Source of the DNA: Prosthecochloris sp.
GTDB lineage: Bacteria; Bacteroidota; Chlorobiia; Chlorobiales; Chlorobiaceae
DNA length: 37,213 bases
Assembly: GCA_015482705.2 (NCBI GenBank)
Contig: JADMLA020000002.1
Coordinates: 1-37,213 of the forward strand
Direction of reading: 5' to 3'
Every line of letters begins with the position of its first letter. Position 1 is the first letter of the stretch. Position numbers and translations under genes: made by a program. Under the pieces are notes generated by a model. The model saw only the letters and a program-made list of their open reading frames with translations. It did no database searches and was not told the origin of the DNA. This document shows, in pieces, positions 17,782 to 25,556 of the stretch.

Positions 17782-18861
17782 ATGTCTTTTAAACCTATTT
17801 CCGATATTGGTGAATTTGGTCTCATTGAACGCATATCCTCGATCGTCGCACCAACGTGTGATGCCAAACCGAGACTTCTCGAAGGCATCGGAGACGATTG
17901 TGCCGTCTACGAGCTGTCATCCTCGACTGTCCAGGTTGCAACCACGGATCTGCTGCTCGAACAAGTTCATTTCGATCTTCTGACAACCCCCCTTCAGCAC
18001 CTTGGCAGCAAAGCGATGAGCGTCAACGTTTCGGACATCTGTGCAATGAACGCAAAGCCCAGCTACGCTCTGGTCTCGATCGCTCTTCCATCGAAAGCAT
18101 CGGTTGAATTCGTCGAAACCGTGTACAGGGGTATGAGTGAAACCGCCACACGCTACAACACTGCCTTGGCAGGTGGAGATACGTCAGCCTCTTCAGGTGG
18201 TGTCGTCATATCCGTCATGGTTGCAGGAGAAGCGGAAAAGGAAAGAATAACCTATCGAAAAGGAGCCTCACCCGGAGACCTCATCTGTGTAACAGGCACC
18301 CTTGGAGGGGCAACTGCCGGACTTAAAGTACTCATGCGTGAAAAAAATATCATTCTGGAACATATCAAGCATGGGGAAAAATATGACAAGGATGTCATGA
18401 GCAATCTCGAGGAATACAATGATGCGATACGCCGACAGCTGCTCCCTTCGGCACGAATCGACATCGTAGAGTTCTTTCACCGGCACGACATCACGCCAAC
18501 CTCGATGATAGATATATCGGACGGGTTAGCTTCCGATCTCGCCCATATCTGCAAACGCTCGGGAGTCGGTGCGCACATCGAAGAGGGCCGCATTCCCATT
18601 CTTTCCCAGGCACGGCACATCGCCGACGAATTCCAGGACGACGCGGTGAATTATGCATTGAGCGGAGGAGAAGACTACGAGCTTCTCTTCACATTGAAAG
18701 AAGAACACTTTTCCGTAATCGCATCGCATCCGGATATCACCGTTATCGGAAAAATCACCCCTGAAGAAAAAGGGTTGCAGCTTTCCGATATCTATGGCAT
18801 GAACATCGACCTCAACACCATTGGAGGGTTCAACCATTTTCGGAAAGAAGAACAGGGCTGA
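17782..18861 (+). CDS. thiL: Thiamine-monophosphate kinase
   Basis: This 359-residue kinase makes thiamine diphosphate from thiamine monophosphate with ATP. The PurM-like fold motifs are in order: IGDDCAVYE near 37-45, TTDLLLEQVHFD, KAMSVNVSDICAMNAKP, GGDTSASSGG, MIDISDGLASDL and ALSGGEDYELLFT. I prefer ATG 17782 (MSFKPISDIGEFGLI) over the in-frame TTG at 17767 because the family begins close to GEFGLI. No other thiamine gene and no TPP riboswitch-like element is visible in the 76-bp upstream gap. Confidence 0.94.
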   Translation: MSFKPISDIGEFGLIERISSIVAPTCDAKPRLLEGIGDDCAVYELSSSTVQVATTDLLLEQVHFDLLTTPLQHLGSKAMSVNVSDICAMNAKPSYALVSIALPSKASVEFVETVYRGMSETATRYNTALAGGDTSASSGGVVISVMVAGEAEKERITYRKGASPGDLICVTGTLGGATAGLKVLMREKNIILEHIKHGEKYDKDVMSNLEEYNDAIRRQLLPSARIDIVEFFHRHDITPTSMIDISDGLASDLAHICKRSGVGAHIEEGRIPILSQARHIADEFQDDAVNYALSGGEDYELLFTLKEEHFSVIASHPDITVIGKITPEEKGLQLSDIYGMNIDLNTIGGFNHFRKEEQG

Positions 18862-18981
18862 GCGGTTGAAATATCTTTTCGATATCGGAGAGGCATGACT
18901 TTCTACAAGGACCTTTCCGCATCTTTTTGCGAATTCCGATGAAGATATTAAATTGCTCGTCCATTAATGCAGCAGAATGTT

Positions 18982-19070
18982 GCCGAAGTGGCGGAACTGG
19001 TAGACGCCCAGGACTTAAAATCCTGTGTTCAGCAATGAACGTGCGGGTTCGATTCCCGCCTTCGGCACCA
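18982..19070 (+). tRNA. tRNA-Leu (anticodon UAA)
   Basis: The acceptor stem GCCGAAG pairs with CTTCGGC, and CCA is encoded. The anticodon stem CAGGA/TCCTG (19009-19013 and 19021-19025) encloses loop CTTAAAA with anticodon TAA at 19016-19018. A long variable arm follows, as expected of a class II tRNA, then a GTTCGATTC T-loop. The gene is 89 nt with no intron and no integrase gene adjacent. Confidence 0.97.
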
Positions 19071-19149
19071 TACGTTCGATACATATGAAGTTCCTGTTTA
19101 CATACGTTCTCTCCCCTTCTTTTTCTCAGTCACCAAGCCCTACTATCCC

Positions 19150-20514
19150 ATGAGTTCAGAGCCAACCAAGATCCTCCTGCATGAGGATGAAATGCCTCGG
19201 CAGTGGTACAACATTCAGGCAGACCTTCCAACCCCCTTGCCGCTTCCTCTTGGAATGGACGGTAAGCCGATCAAACCCGAAGACCTTTCACCGGTCTTTC
19301 CCATGAACATCATAGAACAGGAATTGAGCACCGAACGCTGGATCACCATCCCCGAGGAGGTACGGGAGATTCTCTCGCTCTGGCGACCATCTCCGCTTTA
19401 CCGGGCAAAGAGGCTTGAAAAAGCGCTTGGAACCCCTGCCAAAATCTATTATAAAAACGAAGGCGTCTCACCCGCAGGTAGCCATAAACCGAATACCGCT
19501 GTTGCGCAGGCATATTATAACCGGGAATTCGGCATCAAGTACCTGACAACCGAAACCGGTGCCGGGCAATGGGGTAGCGCCTTGGCCATGAGCTGCAAAC
19601 TTATCGGTATCGAGTGTAAGGTATATATGGTCCGGATCAGTTTTGACCACAAGCCTTTCAGAAAAATCATGATGAAAACCTGGGGCGCAGACTGTATCCC
19701 GAGCCCAAGTGACACAACCGAAATCGGTCGAAAAATACTTTCTGAACAGCCCGACACACCGGGAAGCCTGGGTATAGCCATCAGTGAAGCGATTGAAGAA
19801 GCTGTCCAGCGCGATGACACCCGTTATTCGTTAGGAAGTGTACTGAATCACGTGATGTTGCACCAGACAGTAATCGGTCTCGAAGCGAAAAAGCAGTTCG
19901 AAAAAATAAACACCTATCCCGACATCGTCATAGGGTGTGCCGGCGGCGGCTCTAACTTCGCAGGCATCAGTTTTCCATTCATTCACGACAAAATCAACGG
20001 AAAAGACCTTCGTATCGTCGCCACCGAACCCGAAGCCTGCCCGACCCTGACGAGAGGTCCCTATATATACGACTCCGGCGATGTCGCGAAAATGACACCT
20101 CTTTTGGCGATGCACAGTTTGGGGCACGGGTTCATTCCTCCGGCAATTCACGCCGGCGGCCTGCGCTATCACGGAATGGCTCCGCTGGTAAGCCACGTTC
20201 TGCAGCATGGCCTCATCGAAGCGAATTCCTTACCGCAGACAGAGTGTTATAACGCCGCGCTGCTCTTTGCACATACCGAAGGCTTCATTCCCGCTCCGGA
20301 AACCTCACATGCAATAGCCCAGACAATTCGCGAAGCAAACCTGGCGCGTGAAGAAGGAAAAGAAAAAGTCATCCTGATGAACTGGTCGGGCCATGGCCTT
20401 ATGGATCTTCAGGGATACGATGCGTTCATGTCCGGAAAACTCGAAGACTATCCGTTGCCGGACGAACTGCTCCAACAGTCGCTCGCCGCCGTCAAGGATC
20501 ATCCGAAACCATAG
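19150..20514 (+). CDS. Tryptophan synthase beta chain-like protein, TrpB2 type
   Basis: This 454-residue PLP enzyme is of the TrpB2 class, longer than the 400-residue TrpB1. TrpB2 enzymes condense indole and serine, often without a tight TrpA complex. PLP lysine is Lys113 in PAGSHKPNTAVAQ, the catalytic acid is Glu135 in TTETGAGQWGSA, and the phosphate-binding loop is GCAGGGSNFAG. The long N-terminal extension with DLSPVFPMNIIEQE is typical of TrpB2. No trpA or other trp gene lies nearby, which fits a dispersed TrpB2. The gene ends in a repeat-rich gap convergent with clpC. Confidence 0.93.
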   Translation: MSSEPTKILLHEDEMPRQWYNIQADLPTPLPLPLGMDGKPIKPEDLSPVFPMNIIEQELSTERWITIPEEVREILSLWRPSPLYRAKRLEKALGTPAKIYYKNEGVSPAGSHKPNTAVAQAYYNREFGIKYLTTETGAGQWGSALAMSCKLIGIECKVYMVRISFDHKPFRKIMMKTWGADCIPSPSDTTEIGRKILSEQPDTPGSLGIAISEAIEEAVQRDDTRYSLGSVLNHVMLHQTVIGLEAKKQFEKINTYPDIVIGCAGGGSNFAGISFPFIHDKINGKDLRIVATEPEACPTLTRGPYIYDSGDVAKMTPLLAMHSLGHGFIPPAIHAGGLRYHGMAPLVSHVLQHGLIEANSLPQTECYNAALLFAHTEGFIPAPETSHAIAQTIREANLAREEGKEKVILMNWSGHGLMDLQGYDAFMSGKLEDYPLPDELLQQSLAAVKDHPKP

Positions 20515-20520
20515 AAAGCA

Positions 20521-20571
20521 GTAACAAGTGACAAATGATTTTTTATCTACTTGTTACTCGTCACTTGTCAC
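20521..20571. repeat. Palindrome built from GTRACRA heptamers (empty mini-element)
   Basis: Two tandem heptamers (GTAACAA, GTGACAA at 20521-20534) face three inverted ones at 20551-20571, which read GTGACAA, GTGACGA, GTAACAA on the minus strand. The arms are separated by 16 mostly A/T bases. It starts seven bases after the trpB2 stop. The same heptamers in inverted orientation bracket the S23-family gene at 26612-27068, so this looks like a gene-less relative of that cassette. Confidence 0.7.
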
Positions 20572-20604
20572 AAAACAAAGAGGCTGTCTCAAAAGAACAG
20601 CCTC
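20572..20604 (-). terminator. Candidate intrinsic terminator for clpC (left end of the 220-bp element)
   Basis: A perfect eight-pair stem, GAGGCTGT (20580-20587) with ACAGCCTC (20597-20604), is followed on the minus strand by TTTGTTTTG. This suits a transcript arriving from clpC, although it lies about 190 bp past the clpC stop. Confidence 0.45.
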
Positions 20605-20645
20605 ACGACTATCGATCACCATGCATACGTTTCAGGTAGAGAGTC

Positions 20646-20692
20646 ATGCCGCCCCGTGAAATAGGTGTTCGGATTTCACAGGGATGCGGCAT
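20646..20692. repeat. Interrupted long inverted repeat
   Basis: ATGCCGC (20646-20652) pairs with GCGGCAT (20686-20692), and GTGAAAT (20656-20662) with ATTTCAC (20673-20679). The CCC and GGG between them can also pair, giving an imperfect stem of about 17 pairs. It is inside the MITE-like element. Confidence 0.5.
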
Positions 20693-20714
20693 CCATACTG
20701 ACTTTCTTTGGAAG

Positions 20715-20744
20715 ATGGATCCCCGGGTCAAGCCCGAGGATGAC
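20715..20744. repeat. Dispersed-repeat-like palindrome with a GGATCCCCGGG core
   Basis: ATCCCCGGG (20719-20727) and CCCGAGGAT (20733-20741) form a nine-pair stem with one mismatch around TCAAG. From memory, near-identical ATGGATCCCCGGGTCAAG-type units recur in many bacterial genomes; copy number in this genome cannot be judged from one window. Confidence 0.45.
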
Positions 20745-20755
20745 TACCAGAAAGA

Positions 20756-20791
20756 CTCATTGTAGAACTAATGAGACTTCCTCTTTGTTTT
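20756..20791 (+). terminator. Candidate terminator for trpB2 (right end of the 220-bp element)
   Basis: CTCATT (20756-20761) pairs with AATGAG (20770-20775) around an eight-base loop, followed on the plus strand by the U-rich TTCCTCTTTGTTTT. The stem is short, so support is modest. Confidence 0.3.
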
Positions 20792-23351
20792 ACTGATCCT
20801 TACCGTTTGTCAGCTCTTCATCGATCGGCGTTTTCTGTTTGCTTTTCTTTGAAGAGTCCGGCACCTTTGTAAACTGCAGTTTGTCGTTTTTCTCATCGTA
20901 AGAAATCCTGATGGTGCTTCCCTCGGGAAACTTCCCTTTCAACATCTCTTCGGCAAGGGAATCCTCGACATTTCTCTGCATCGCTCTCTTCAGCGGCCTT
21001 GCACCGAACTTTTGATCATAGCCTTTCTCGACAAGATATTCTTTAGCCTTGTCGTCGATGCTGACCTCGATGCCCATTTCATGCAACCGTTTGAAAAGCT
21101 TACCTGAGATGATATCGATAATCTCGAAGATATGCTTCTTCTCGAGCTGGTGGAAAACGATGGTATCGTCGATCCGGTTGAGAAATTCAGGATTGAATAC
21201 CCGCTTCAGGGCATCCTCAACCGTCGACTTCATCGATTTATAGCTACTGTCTTCAGCCGCATCTCCGGAGATGAATCCCATACCGCTGCCAATACTCTTG
21301 ATATCTTTAGCCCCGATATTGGATGTCATGATAATGATCGTGTTCCGGAAATCCACCTTTCGGCCGAGCCCGTCGGTCAGCACACCCTCATCGAGCACCT
21401 GCAAGAGAATATTGAACACATCCGGATGCGCTTTTTCGATCTCGTCGATCAGCACAACCGAATACGGTTTCCTGCGAACCTTCTCCGTGAGCTGCCCCCC
21501 TTCTTCATAGCCGACATATCCTGGAGGGGCACCGACGAGCCTGCTGACGGAAAACTTCTCCATATACTCGCTCATATCGGCCCTGACAAGAGCATCTTCA
21601 CTGTCGAAAATGTAACGGGTCAGAGCCTTGGCAAGCTCAGTCTTGCCGACACCTGTCGGTCCGAGAAATATGAAAGAACCGATCGGCCTGGCAGGATCCT
21701 TCAGCCCGGCCCTCGTGCGCTGTATCGCTTTGGTAATTTTGTCGATAGCCTCGTCCTGCCCGATAACCTCCTTTTTCAGCTCACTTGCCATGTTGAGCAG
21801 CTTCTTCGACTCGGATTGAGCAACCTTGATCACCGGTATGCCCGTCATCATGGCGACAACAGAAGAAATATCGGCTTCTGTAACGTCATAGACCGTGTCG
21901 GCGGCCCGTTCCTCCCATTCGATCTTGGCCTGTTCGAGAGACTCGAGAAGGGTCTTCTCCTTATCACGGAGCTTCGCTGCTTCTTCGAAGTTCTGCATTC
22001 TTACAACACGGTTCTTCTCGGACTTGATCTCCTCGACAGCCTGCTCGAGGTCGAGAATGTTCTTGGGAACATGGATGTTGCTTAAATGCACTCTTGCACC
22101 CGCTTCATCCATCACATCGATAGCCTTGTCGGGCAAATACCTGTCGGTGATATAACGTTCCGACAGCTTAACCGATTTTTCAATGGCATCGTCATCGTAG
22201 CGCACATGGTGATGCGCTTCGTATTTGCTCTTGATGTTGTGCAAAATCTGAATGGTCTCGTCAACGGTGGTCGGTTCGACCATGATTTTCTGGAAACGCC
22301 TGTCGAGCGCACCGTCTTTTTCGATGTACTGACGGTACTCGTCGAGCGTCGTCGCACCGATACACTGGAGCTCTCCCCGGGCAAGAGCCGGCTTGAAAAT
22401 ATTGCTTGCATCGAGAGAGCCCGAAGCGCCGCCGGCACCGATAATGGTATGAAGCTCGTCGATGAAAAGAATAACATCACGGGAACGTTCAAGCTCGTTC
22501 ATCAAGGCTTTCATCCGTTCCTCGAACTGCCCGCGGTATTTCGTGCCTGCAACCAGCGCAGCGAGATCGAGAGCGACGACCCTTTTATCGTAAAGAATCC
22601 TGGACACCTTCCGCTGAACGATCTTCAAGGCGAGACCTTCTGCAATAGCTGTTTTACCAACACCCGGTTCACCGATCAGAACAGGGTTGTTTTTCTTCCT
22701 CCTGCTCAGAACCTGCGCCACACGCTCGATCTCCTTTTCACGGCCTATGATCGGATCGAGCTTGTCTTCCACAGCCAGCCTTGTAATGTCCCTGCCGAAA
22801 TTGTCAAGGACGGGAGTCTTGGTGCGTTCACCTCTTTTCGATTCAGTTTTTTTCGCATACTTTTCCGAACCGGATGAAAACGCCCCCTCCATAGAAGACT
22901 CTCCCGAGTCACTTTTACCGCTCGTTATCGTCATCAGCTCATCCCTGACCGCATCATAGGATACCCCGAACTGCTCCAGAATCTGAGCAGCGACATTGTC
23001 CTCTCCTTTCAGAATGGAAAGAAGAAGATGCTCGGTACCGATAATGTTCGACTTGCAGATTTTCGCTTCGAGATAGGTTATTTTAAGCACCTTCTCCGCC
23101 TGTTTTGTCAAAGGAACATTTCCCATCTGTGCCGCAGCAACTTTCTGATGGGTGCTTTCCTCGATTTTCTGCTTGAGTTTGTAAAGATCTATGTTGAGGT
23201 TTTTAAGAATTCTCGCAGCAATGCCTTCTCCCTCCTTGATCAAACCCAAAAGCAGATGTTCTGTTCCTATATAGTCATGACCCAGCCTGAGAGCTTCCTC
23301 CCTGCTGTGACGAATGACATCCTGTACTCTATTTGAAAAATTTCCGTCCAT
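20790..23351 (-). CDS. clpC: ATP-dependent Clp protease ATP-binding subunit ClpC
   Basis: This 853-residue AAA+ unfoldase feeds substrates to ClpP. The double ClpN domain (about 1-145) starts FSNRVQDVIRHSREEALRLGHDYIGTEHLLLGLI. The first AAA module has Walker A GEPGVGKT and Walker B VILFIDELHTIIGAGG. A short middle region contains the UVR-like motif QNFEEAAKLRDKEKTLLESL that separates ClpC from ClpA and ClpB. The second AAA module has GPTGVGKTELAKAL, GYVGYEEGGQLTEKVRRKPYSVVLIDEIEKAHPDV and the arginine-rich RPLKRAMQRNVEDSLAEE tail. The SD-like AGGAG sits almost directly before the ATG. clpP, mcsA/mcsB and ctsR are not adjacent. A candidate promoter and operator lie upstream. Confidence 0.96.
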   Translation of the reverse strand: MDGNFSNRVQDVIRHSREEALRLGHDYIGTEHLLLGLIKEGEGIAARILKNLNIDLYKLKQKIEESTHQKVAAAQMGNVPLTKQAEKVLKITYLEAKICKSNIIGTEHLLLSILKGEDNVAAQILEQFGVSYDAVRDELMTITSGKSDSGESSMEGAFSSGSEKYAKKTESKRGERTKTPVLDNFGRDITRLAVEDKLDPIIGREKEIERVAQVLSRRKKNNPVLIGEPGVGKTAIAEGLALKIVQRKVSRILYDKRVVALDLAALVAGTKYRGQFEERMKALMNELERSRDVILFIDELHTIIGAGGASGSLDASNIFKPALARGELQCIGATTLDEYRQYIEKDGALDRRFQKIMVEPTTVDETIQILHNIKSKYEAHHHVRYDDDAIEKSVKLSERYITDRYLPDKAIDVMDEAGARVHLSNIHVPKNILDLEQAVEEIKSEKNRVVRMQNFEEAAKLRDKEKTLLESLEQAKIEWEERAADTVYDVTEADISSVVAMMTGIPVIKVAQSESKKLLNMASELKKEVIGQDEAIDKITKAIQRTRAGLKDPARPIGSFIFLGPTGVGKTELAKALTRYIFDSEDALVRADMSEYMEKFSVSRLVGAPPGYVGYEEGGQLTEKVRRKPYSVVLIDEIEKAHPDVFNILLQVLDEGVLTDGLGRKVDFRNTIIIMTSNIGAKDIKSIGSGMGFISGDAAEDSSYKSMKSTVEDALKRVFNPEFLNRIDDTIVFHQLEKKHIFEIIDIISGKLFKRLHEMGIEVSIDDKAKEYLVEKGYDQKFGARPLKRAMQRNVEDSLAEEMLKGKFPEGSTIRISYDEKNDKLQFTKVPDSSKKSKQKTPIDEELTNGKDQ

Positions 23352-23485
23352 TCTCCTGCTTTAGTAAATGTTTTGAATAAGAGTCTCTTCCAACACATAA
23401 CCCATTAGCTCACGACCTGTTCATCCTCTTTTGAATCAAGCACTTACCGGAAAAATCCGGATTACCATGGGGAATTGAAAACCTG

Positions 23486-23499
23486 ATTCAGCGCTGAAT
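23486..23499. promoter_or_regulatory. Perfect 14-bp palindrome at the presumed clpC start point
   Basis: ATTCAGCGCTGAAT reads the same on both strands. It begins five bases beyond the candidate clpC -10 box, where a repressor would block initiation. The sequence does not resemble the Gram-positive CtsR heptad repeat or the CIRCE element. Operator function is inference. Confidence 0.4.
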
Positions 23500-23504
23500 T
23501 AATA

Positions 23505-23533
23505 ATTATATAAAGATAGCCGGTTAAAACCAA
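23505..23533 (-). promoter_or_regulatory. Candidate clpC promoter
   Basis: On the minus strand, TTGGTT (complement of 23528-23533) is followed by a 17-base spacer and a perfect TATAAT (complement of 23505-23510). This places initiation near 23498, about 150 bp before the clpC ATG. The -35 box matches consensus at only three positions. Confidence 0.5.
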
Positions 23534-23594
23534 TTAACTTTAAGGAAAACAGAAATGCAATGCTAAAGGTTTCTATCCCTCTATAGAGTGGGGA

Positions 23595-23615
23595 GTGACG
23601 AAAAACAAGTAACAA
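23595..23615 (+). repeat. Three tandem GTRACRA-type heptamers, single-armed copy
   Basis: GTGACGA, AAAACAA and GTAACAA lie in tandem. The middle unit is degenerate and no inverted partner is visible within several hundred bases. It lies in the roughly 380-bp gap between clpC and the next plus-strand gene. Apart from this and the clpC promoter region, I see no gene in that gap. Confidence 0.5.
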
Positions 23616-23730
23616 AATTAAAGGAATCGGCAGACTGCTGGCGAGAGCTGTTCACAGTAACATCTCCCGGCAAACAGGGTAAATTTACTATTTAGACTTT
23701 TCACTCTTGAATTTTGACTTACTTTCAGAA

Positions 23731-24201
23731 ATGGAAATAACACATCTTTTCATCGACGACGCAAATCCCGAACACCGGGCACTATCCATTTACAGAACCG
23801 GAGCGATAAACCGGGTTTACCTCACCGACGGCGAGTACCGCACCTATGGTACACTGGAGATATCCGCACACAACCATACAGCCCTGTTTCATTTCGACAT
23901 CGTCGAGTCACTGAACGAACTGCCGTTCGTTTCAGAAACTGGTCACGGCCTGGACAGCTGGGACGAGGCATTTCTGCATCACAGTCAACTCGGAAAAATG
24001 CTTGCTATCCTTGCAAAAACCGAAAGGAAGATAGACCCACAAAAAAAAGAAAAGGCACTCCTGGGCTGGCATGACACTCCCATAGCAGCCGCATACTGGA
24101 GAACGATCGATCCCAAAGAGTTTTCAAGGTTTCTGAACGAACTCAAAACGTTCGTTCTAGAAACGATCGAAAAAGAATATGATCTGGAGTTCATTTTATG
24201 A
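23731..24201 (+). CDS. Conserved-looking protein of unknown function
   Basis: From ATG 23731 the product is 156 residues (MEITHLFIDDANPEHRALS); an in-frame TTG at 23707 would add eight. It is acidic, soluble, without signal peptide or membrane helix, and rich in aromatic and charged residues. The centre has HDTPIAAAYWRTIDPKEFSRF and the C-terminus is charged. I do not recognise the family. Coding is supported by uninterrupted length and natural amino-acid composition. Its stop overlaps the end of the convergent ATPase gene by 11 bases, so the two 3' ends overlap antisense. Confidence 0.65.
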   Translation: MEITHLFIDDANPEHRALSIYRTGAINRVYLTDGEYRTYGTLEISAHNHTALFHFDIVESLNELPFVSETGHGLDSWDEAFLHHSQLGKMLAILAKTERKIDPQKKEKALLGWHDTPIAAAYWRTIDPKEFSRFLNELKTFVLETIEKEYDLEFIL

Positions 24202-24748
24202 CACCTTGTTGCCCGACAACAAGTGATACGATACACTCCGCCCGTTCTTCCACTGAACCCTTCGGTACATGATGTAACCTGAAACCGCACTCCAGATAGG
24301 CATCACATAAAGCACGATACAAAGAAACCGACTCATCATAAGTCTGGGGCCGCTCACTGTCCTGCTCGAAAATATCGGACCAGGGAGGAAGTATGAACAC
24401 ATCTTGCTGAAAACAACATCCCATGAGCAGCTTCCTGTATTTCAACGGAACGGCTATATCGCTGTTTTTGAGATAGCCGAACACATCCGGGATTGCACGG
24501 TCGAAAAAACAGATCCCTTCGGCTTCACATGAAACGTGATATTGTTCTACCATCGCGTCAACGGCAAGATCTGCAAAAGCAGGCAGATCATTCCACGGCA
24601 TGATACCGTTCGGGAGCAGTGTCTGTTCCTTTATAAGCCGCCGTGAGACCTCTTCAAAACAGCGGTAACCCCGATCACCAAGTGCATCGAGCAATGTACT
24701 TTTTCCGCTTCCGGGGCCTCCTGTTATGATATACCGTACCGTTTGCAT
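24191..24748 (-). CDS. P-loop ATPase/kinase-like protein (AAA_28-type)
   Basis: This 185-residue protein begins MQTVRYIITGGPGSGKSTLL with the P-loop GGPGSGKST at about 9-17. CFEEVSRRLIKEQ and FFDRAIPDVFGYL follow, the order seen in the AAA_28 family of predicted ATPases or small-molecule kinases. The reaction is unknown. I place the start at 24748 rather than 24823, because the longer frame adds a non-conserved leader that runs over the 3' end of the next gene (stop at 24777). The 28-bp spacing suggests co-transcription with the upstream outer-membrane-type gene. Confidence 0.8.
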   Translation of the reverse strand: MQTVRYIITGGPGSGKSTLLDALGDRGYRCFEEVSRRLIKEQTLLPNGIMPWNDLPAFADLAVDAMVEQYHVSCEAEGICFFDRAIPDVFGYLKNSDIAVPLKYRKLLMGCCFQQDVFILPPWSDIFEQDSERPQTYDESVSLYRALCDAYLECGFRLHHVPKGSVEERAECIVSLVVGQQGVIK

Positions 24749-24776
24749 ACCCACCTTCCTGATAACCCGGTAAACA

Positions 24777-25556
24777 TCAGAGTCGCAAGGCAACTCCAGC
24801 AAGCCATGTTGTATCGGTTTCAACGTCGTTCAATCCCCACTTGACACCTGCGTCGATATCAAAATCTTCGGTAACCGAATAGATCAAACCGCCAAGAAGA
24901 AAGGCTGGATGATCATCCATACCCTTTTCAGGGTTTGTTTCCACCCCGATATTGCATACCCCGACCATATCGGCGGTAACATTGATTTCTCCCGCAAACG
25001 AGGCATGCCATATATCATTGCGCAACAACAGGTCATCTTCATCAAGCCCATATTCATTATACATATATGCCAGATTGAGGTGCAATTTGCCAAGTACTCC
25101 TTCTTTGGATACAAGCAGCGCACCCCCTCCGGAAACCTTTCCGCTACCCAAACCCTTTTCATCGTCTCCTGTCGGAAACGAAACCGCGGGCTTCAGGGCA
25201 ACGCTCAGACCCCGGTCTTCATATTCAAAAAATCTCCACTTCACCTCCAGAGTCAAGTCACCTACGCCATCCTCATCGGCAACGGTAAATCCATCATCCC
25301 TGACCCTGTACCAGACATAAGGCAGGCCGAGGACAACATCGATATCATCGGTGATGCCATAGGAAAGGATCGTAGCGACCTCTCCCCCTGTTTCATCAAC
25401 CGCATCATCTTCATCATCGGTGAATTCGCTGTTTATCTCGAGCTGAAACCTGCCAGCTCCCTGTGTACCGGTGTCATCGGTAATCAGCGGATGTGCCGCG
25501 TGGAGAGGAAAAGTAAATAACATCAGTATGGATGCAAGAAAAAAAGTTCGAACCAT
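24777..25556 (-). CDS. Outer-membrane beta-barrel-like protein with signal peptide
   Basis: This 259-residue protein has a clear signal peptide (MVRTFFLASILMLFTFPLHA, cleavage near AHA-HP). AHPLITDDTGTQGAGRFQLEI follows, the start typical of the 'MetA-pathway of phenol degradation' transporter-like barrels (PF13557). The rest alternates hydrophobic and polar residues with periodic aromatic residues and ends in L-R-L, as barrel strands do. A run of acidic residues (FTDDEDDAVDETGG) probably forms a loop. The substrate is unknown. Confidence 0.75.
   Translation of the reverse strand: MVRTFFLASILMLFTFPLHAAHPLITDDTGTQGAGRFQLEINSEFTDDEDDAVDETGGEVATILSYGITDDIDVVLGLPYVWYRVRDDGFTVADEDGVGDLTLEVKWRFFEYEDRGLSVALKPAVSFPTGDDEKGLGSGKVSGGGALLVSKEGVLGKLHLNLAYMYNEYGLDEDDLLLRNDIWHASFAGEINVTADMVGVCNIGVETNPEKGMDDHPAFLLGGLIYSVTEDFDIDAGVKWGLNDVETDTTWLAGVALRL

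Larger units (their letters stand above)
20572..20791. mobile_element. MITE-like 220-bp element with 20-bp inverted ends
   Basis: The left end AAAACAAAGAGG-CT-GTCTCA (20572-20591) and the reverse complement of the right end (20772-20791), AAAACAAAGAGG-AA-GTCTCA, match at 18 of 20 positions. No open frame lies inside. The interior holds several hairpins and a GGATCCCCGGG-type repeat. The right end reaches the clpC stop codon (20790-20792). No target duplication is obvious. It abuts the heptamer palindrome on its left. An alternative reading is a pair of terminators with similar sequence. Confidence 0.5.

Noticed and set aside
18982..19070. tRNA-Leu as an integration site
   Set aside because: No integrase, no duplicated 3' end of the tRNA nearby, and flanking genes are ordinary housekeeping genes.
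21132..22877. Long plus-strand open frames inside clpC
   Set aside because: They are antisense to conserved ClpC motifs and show no protein family; a codon-bias effect.
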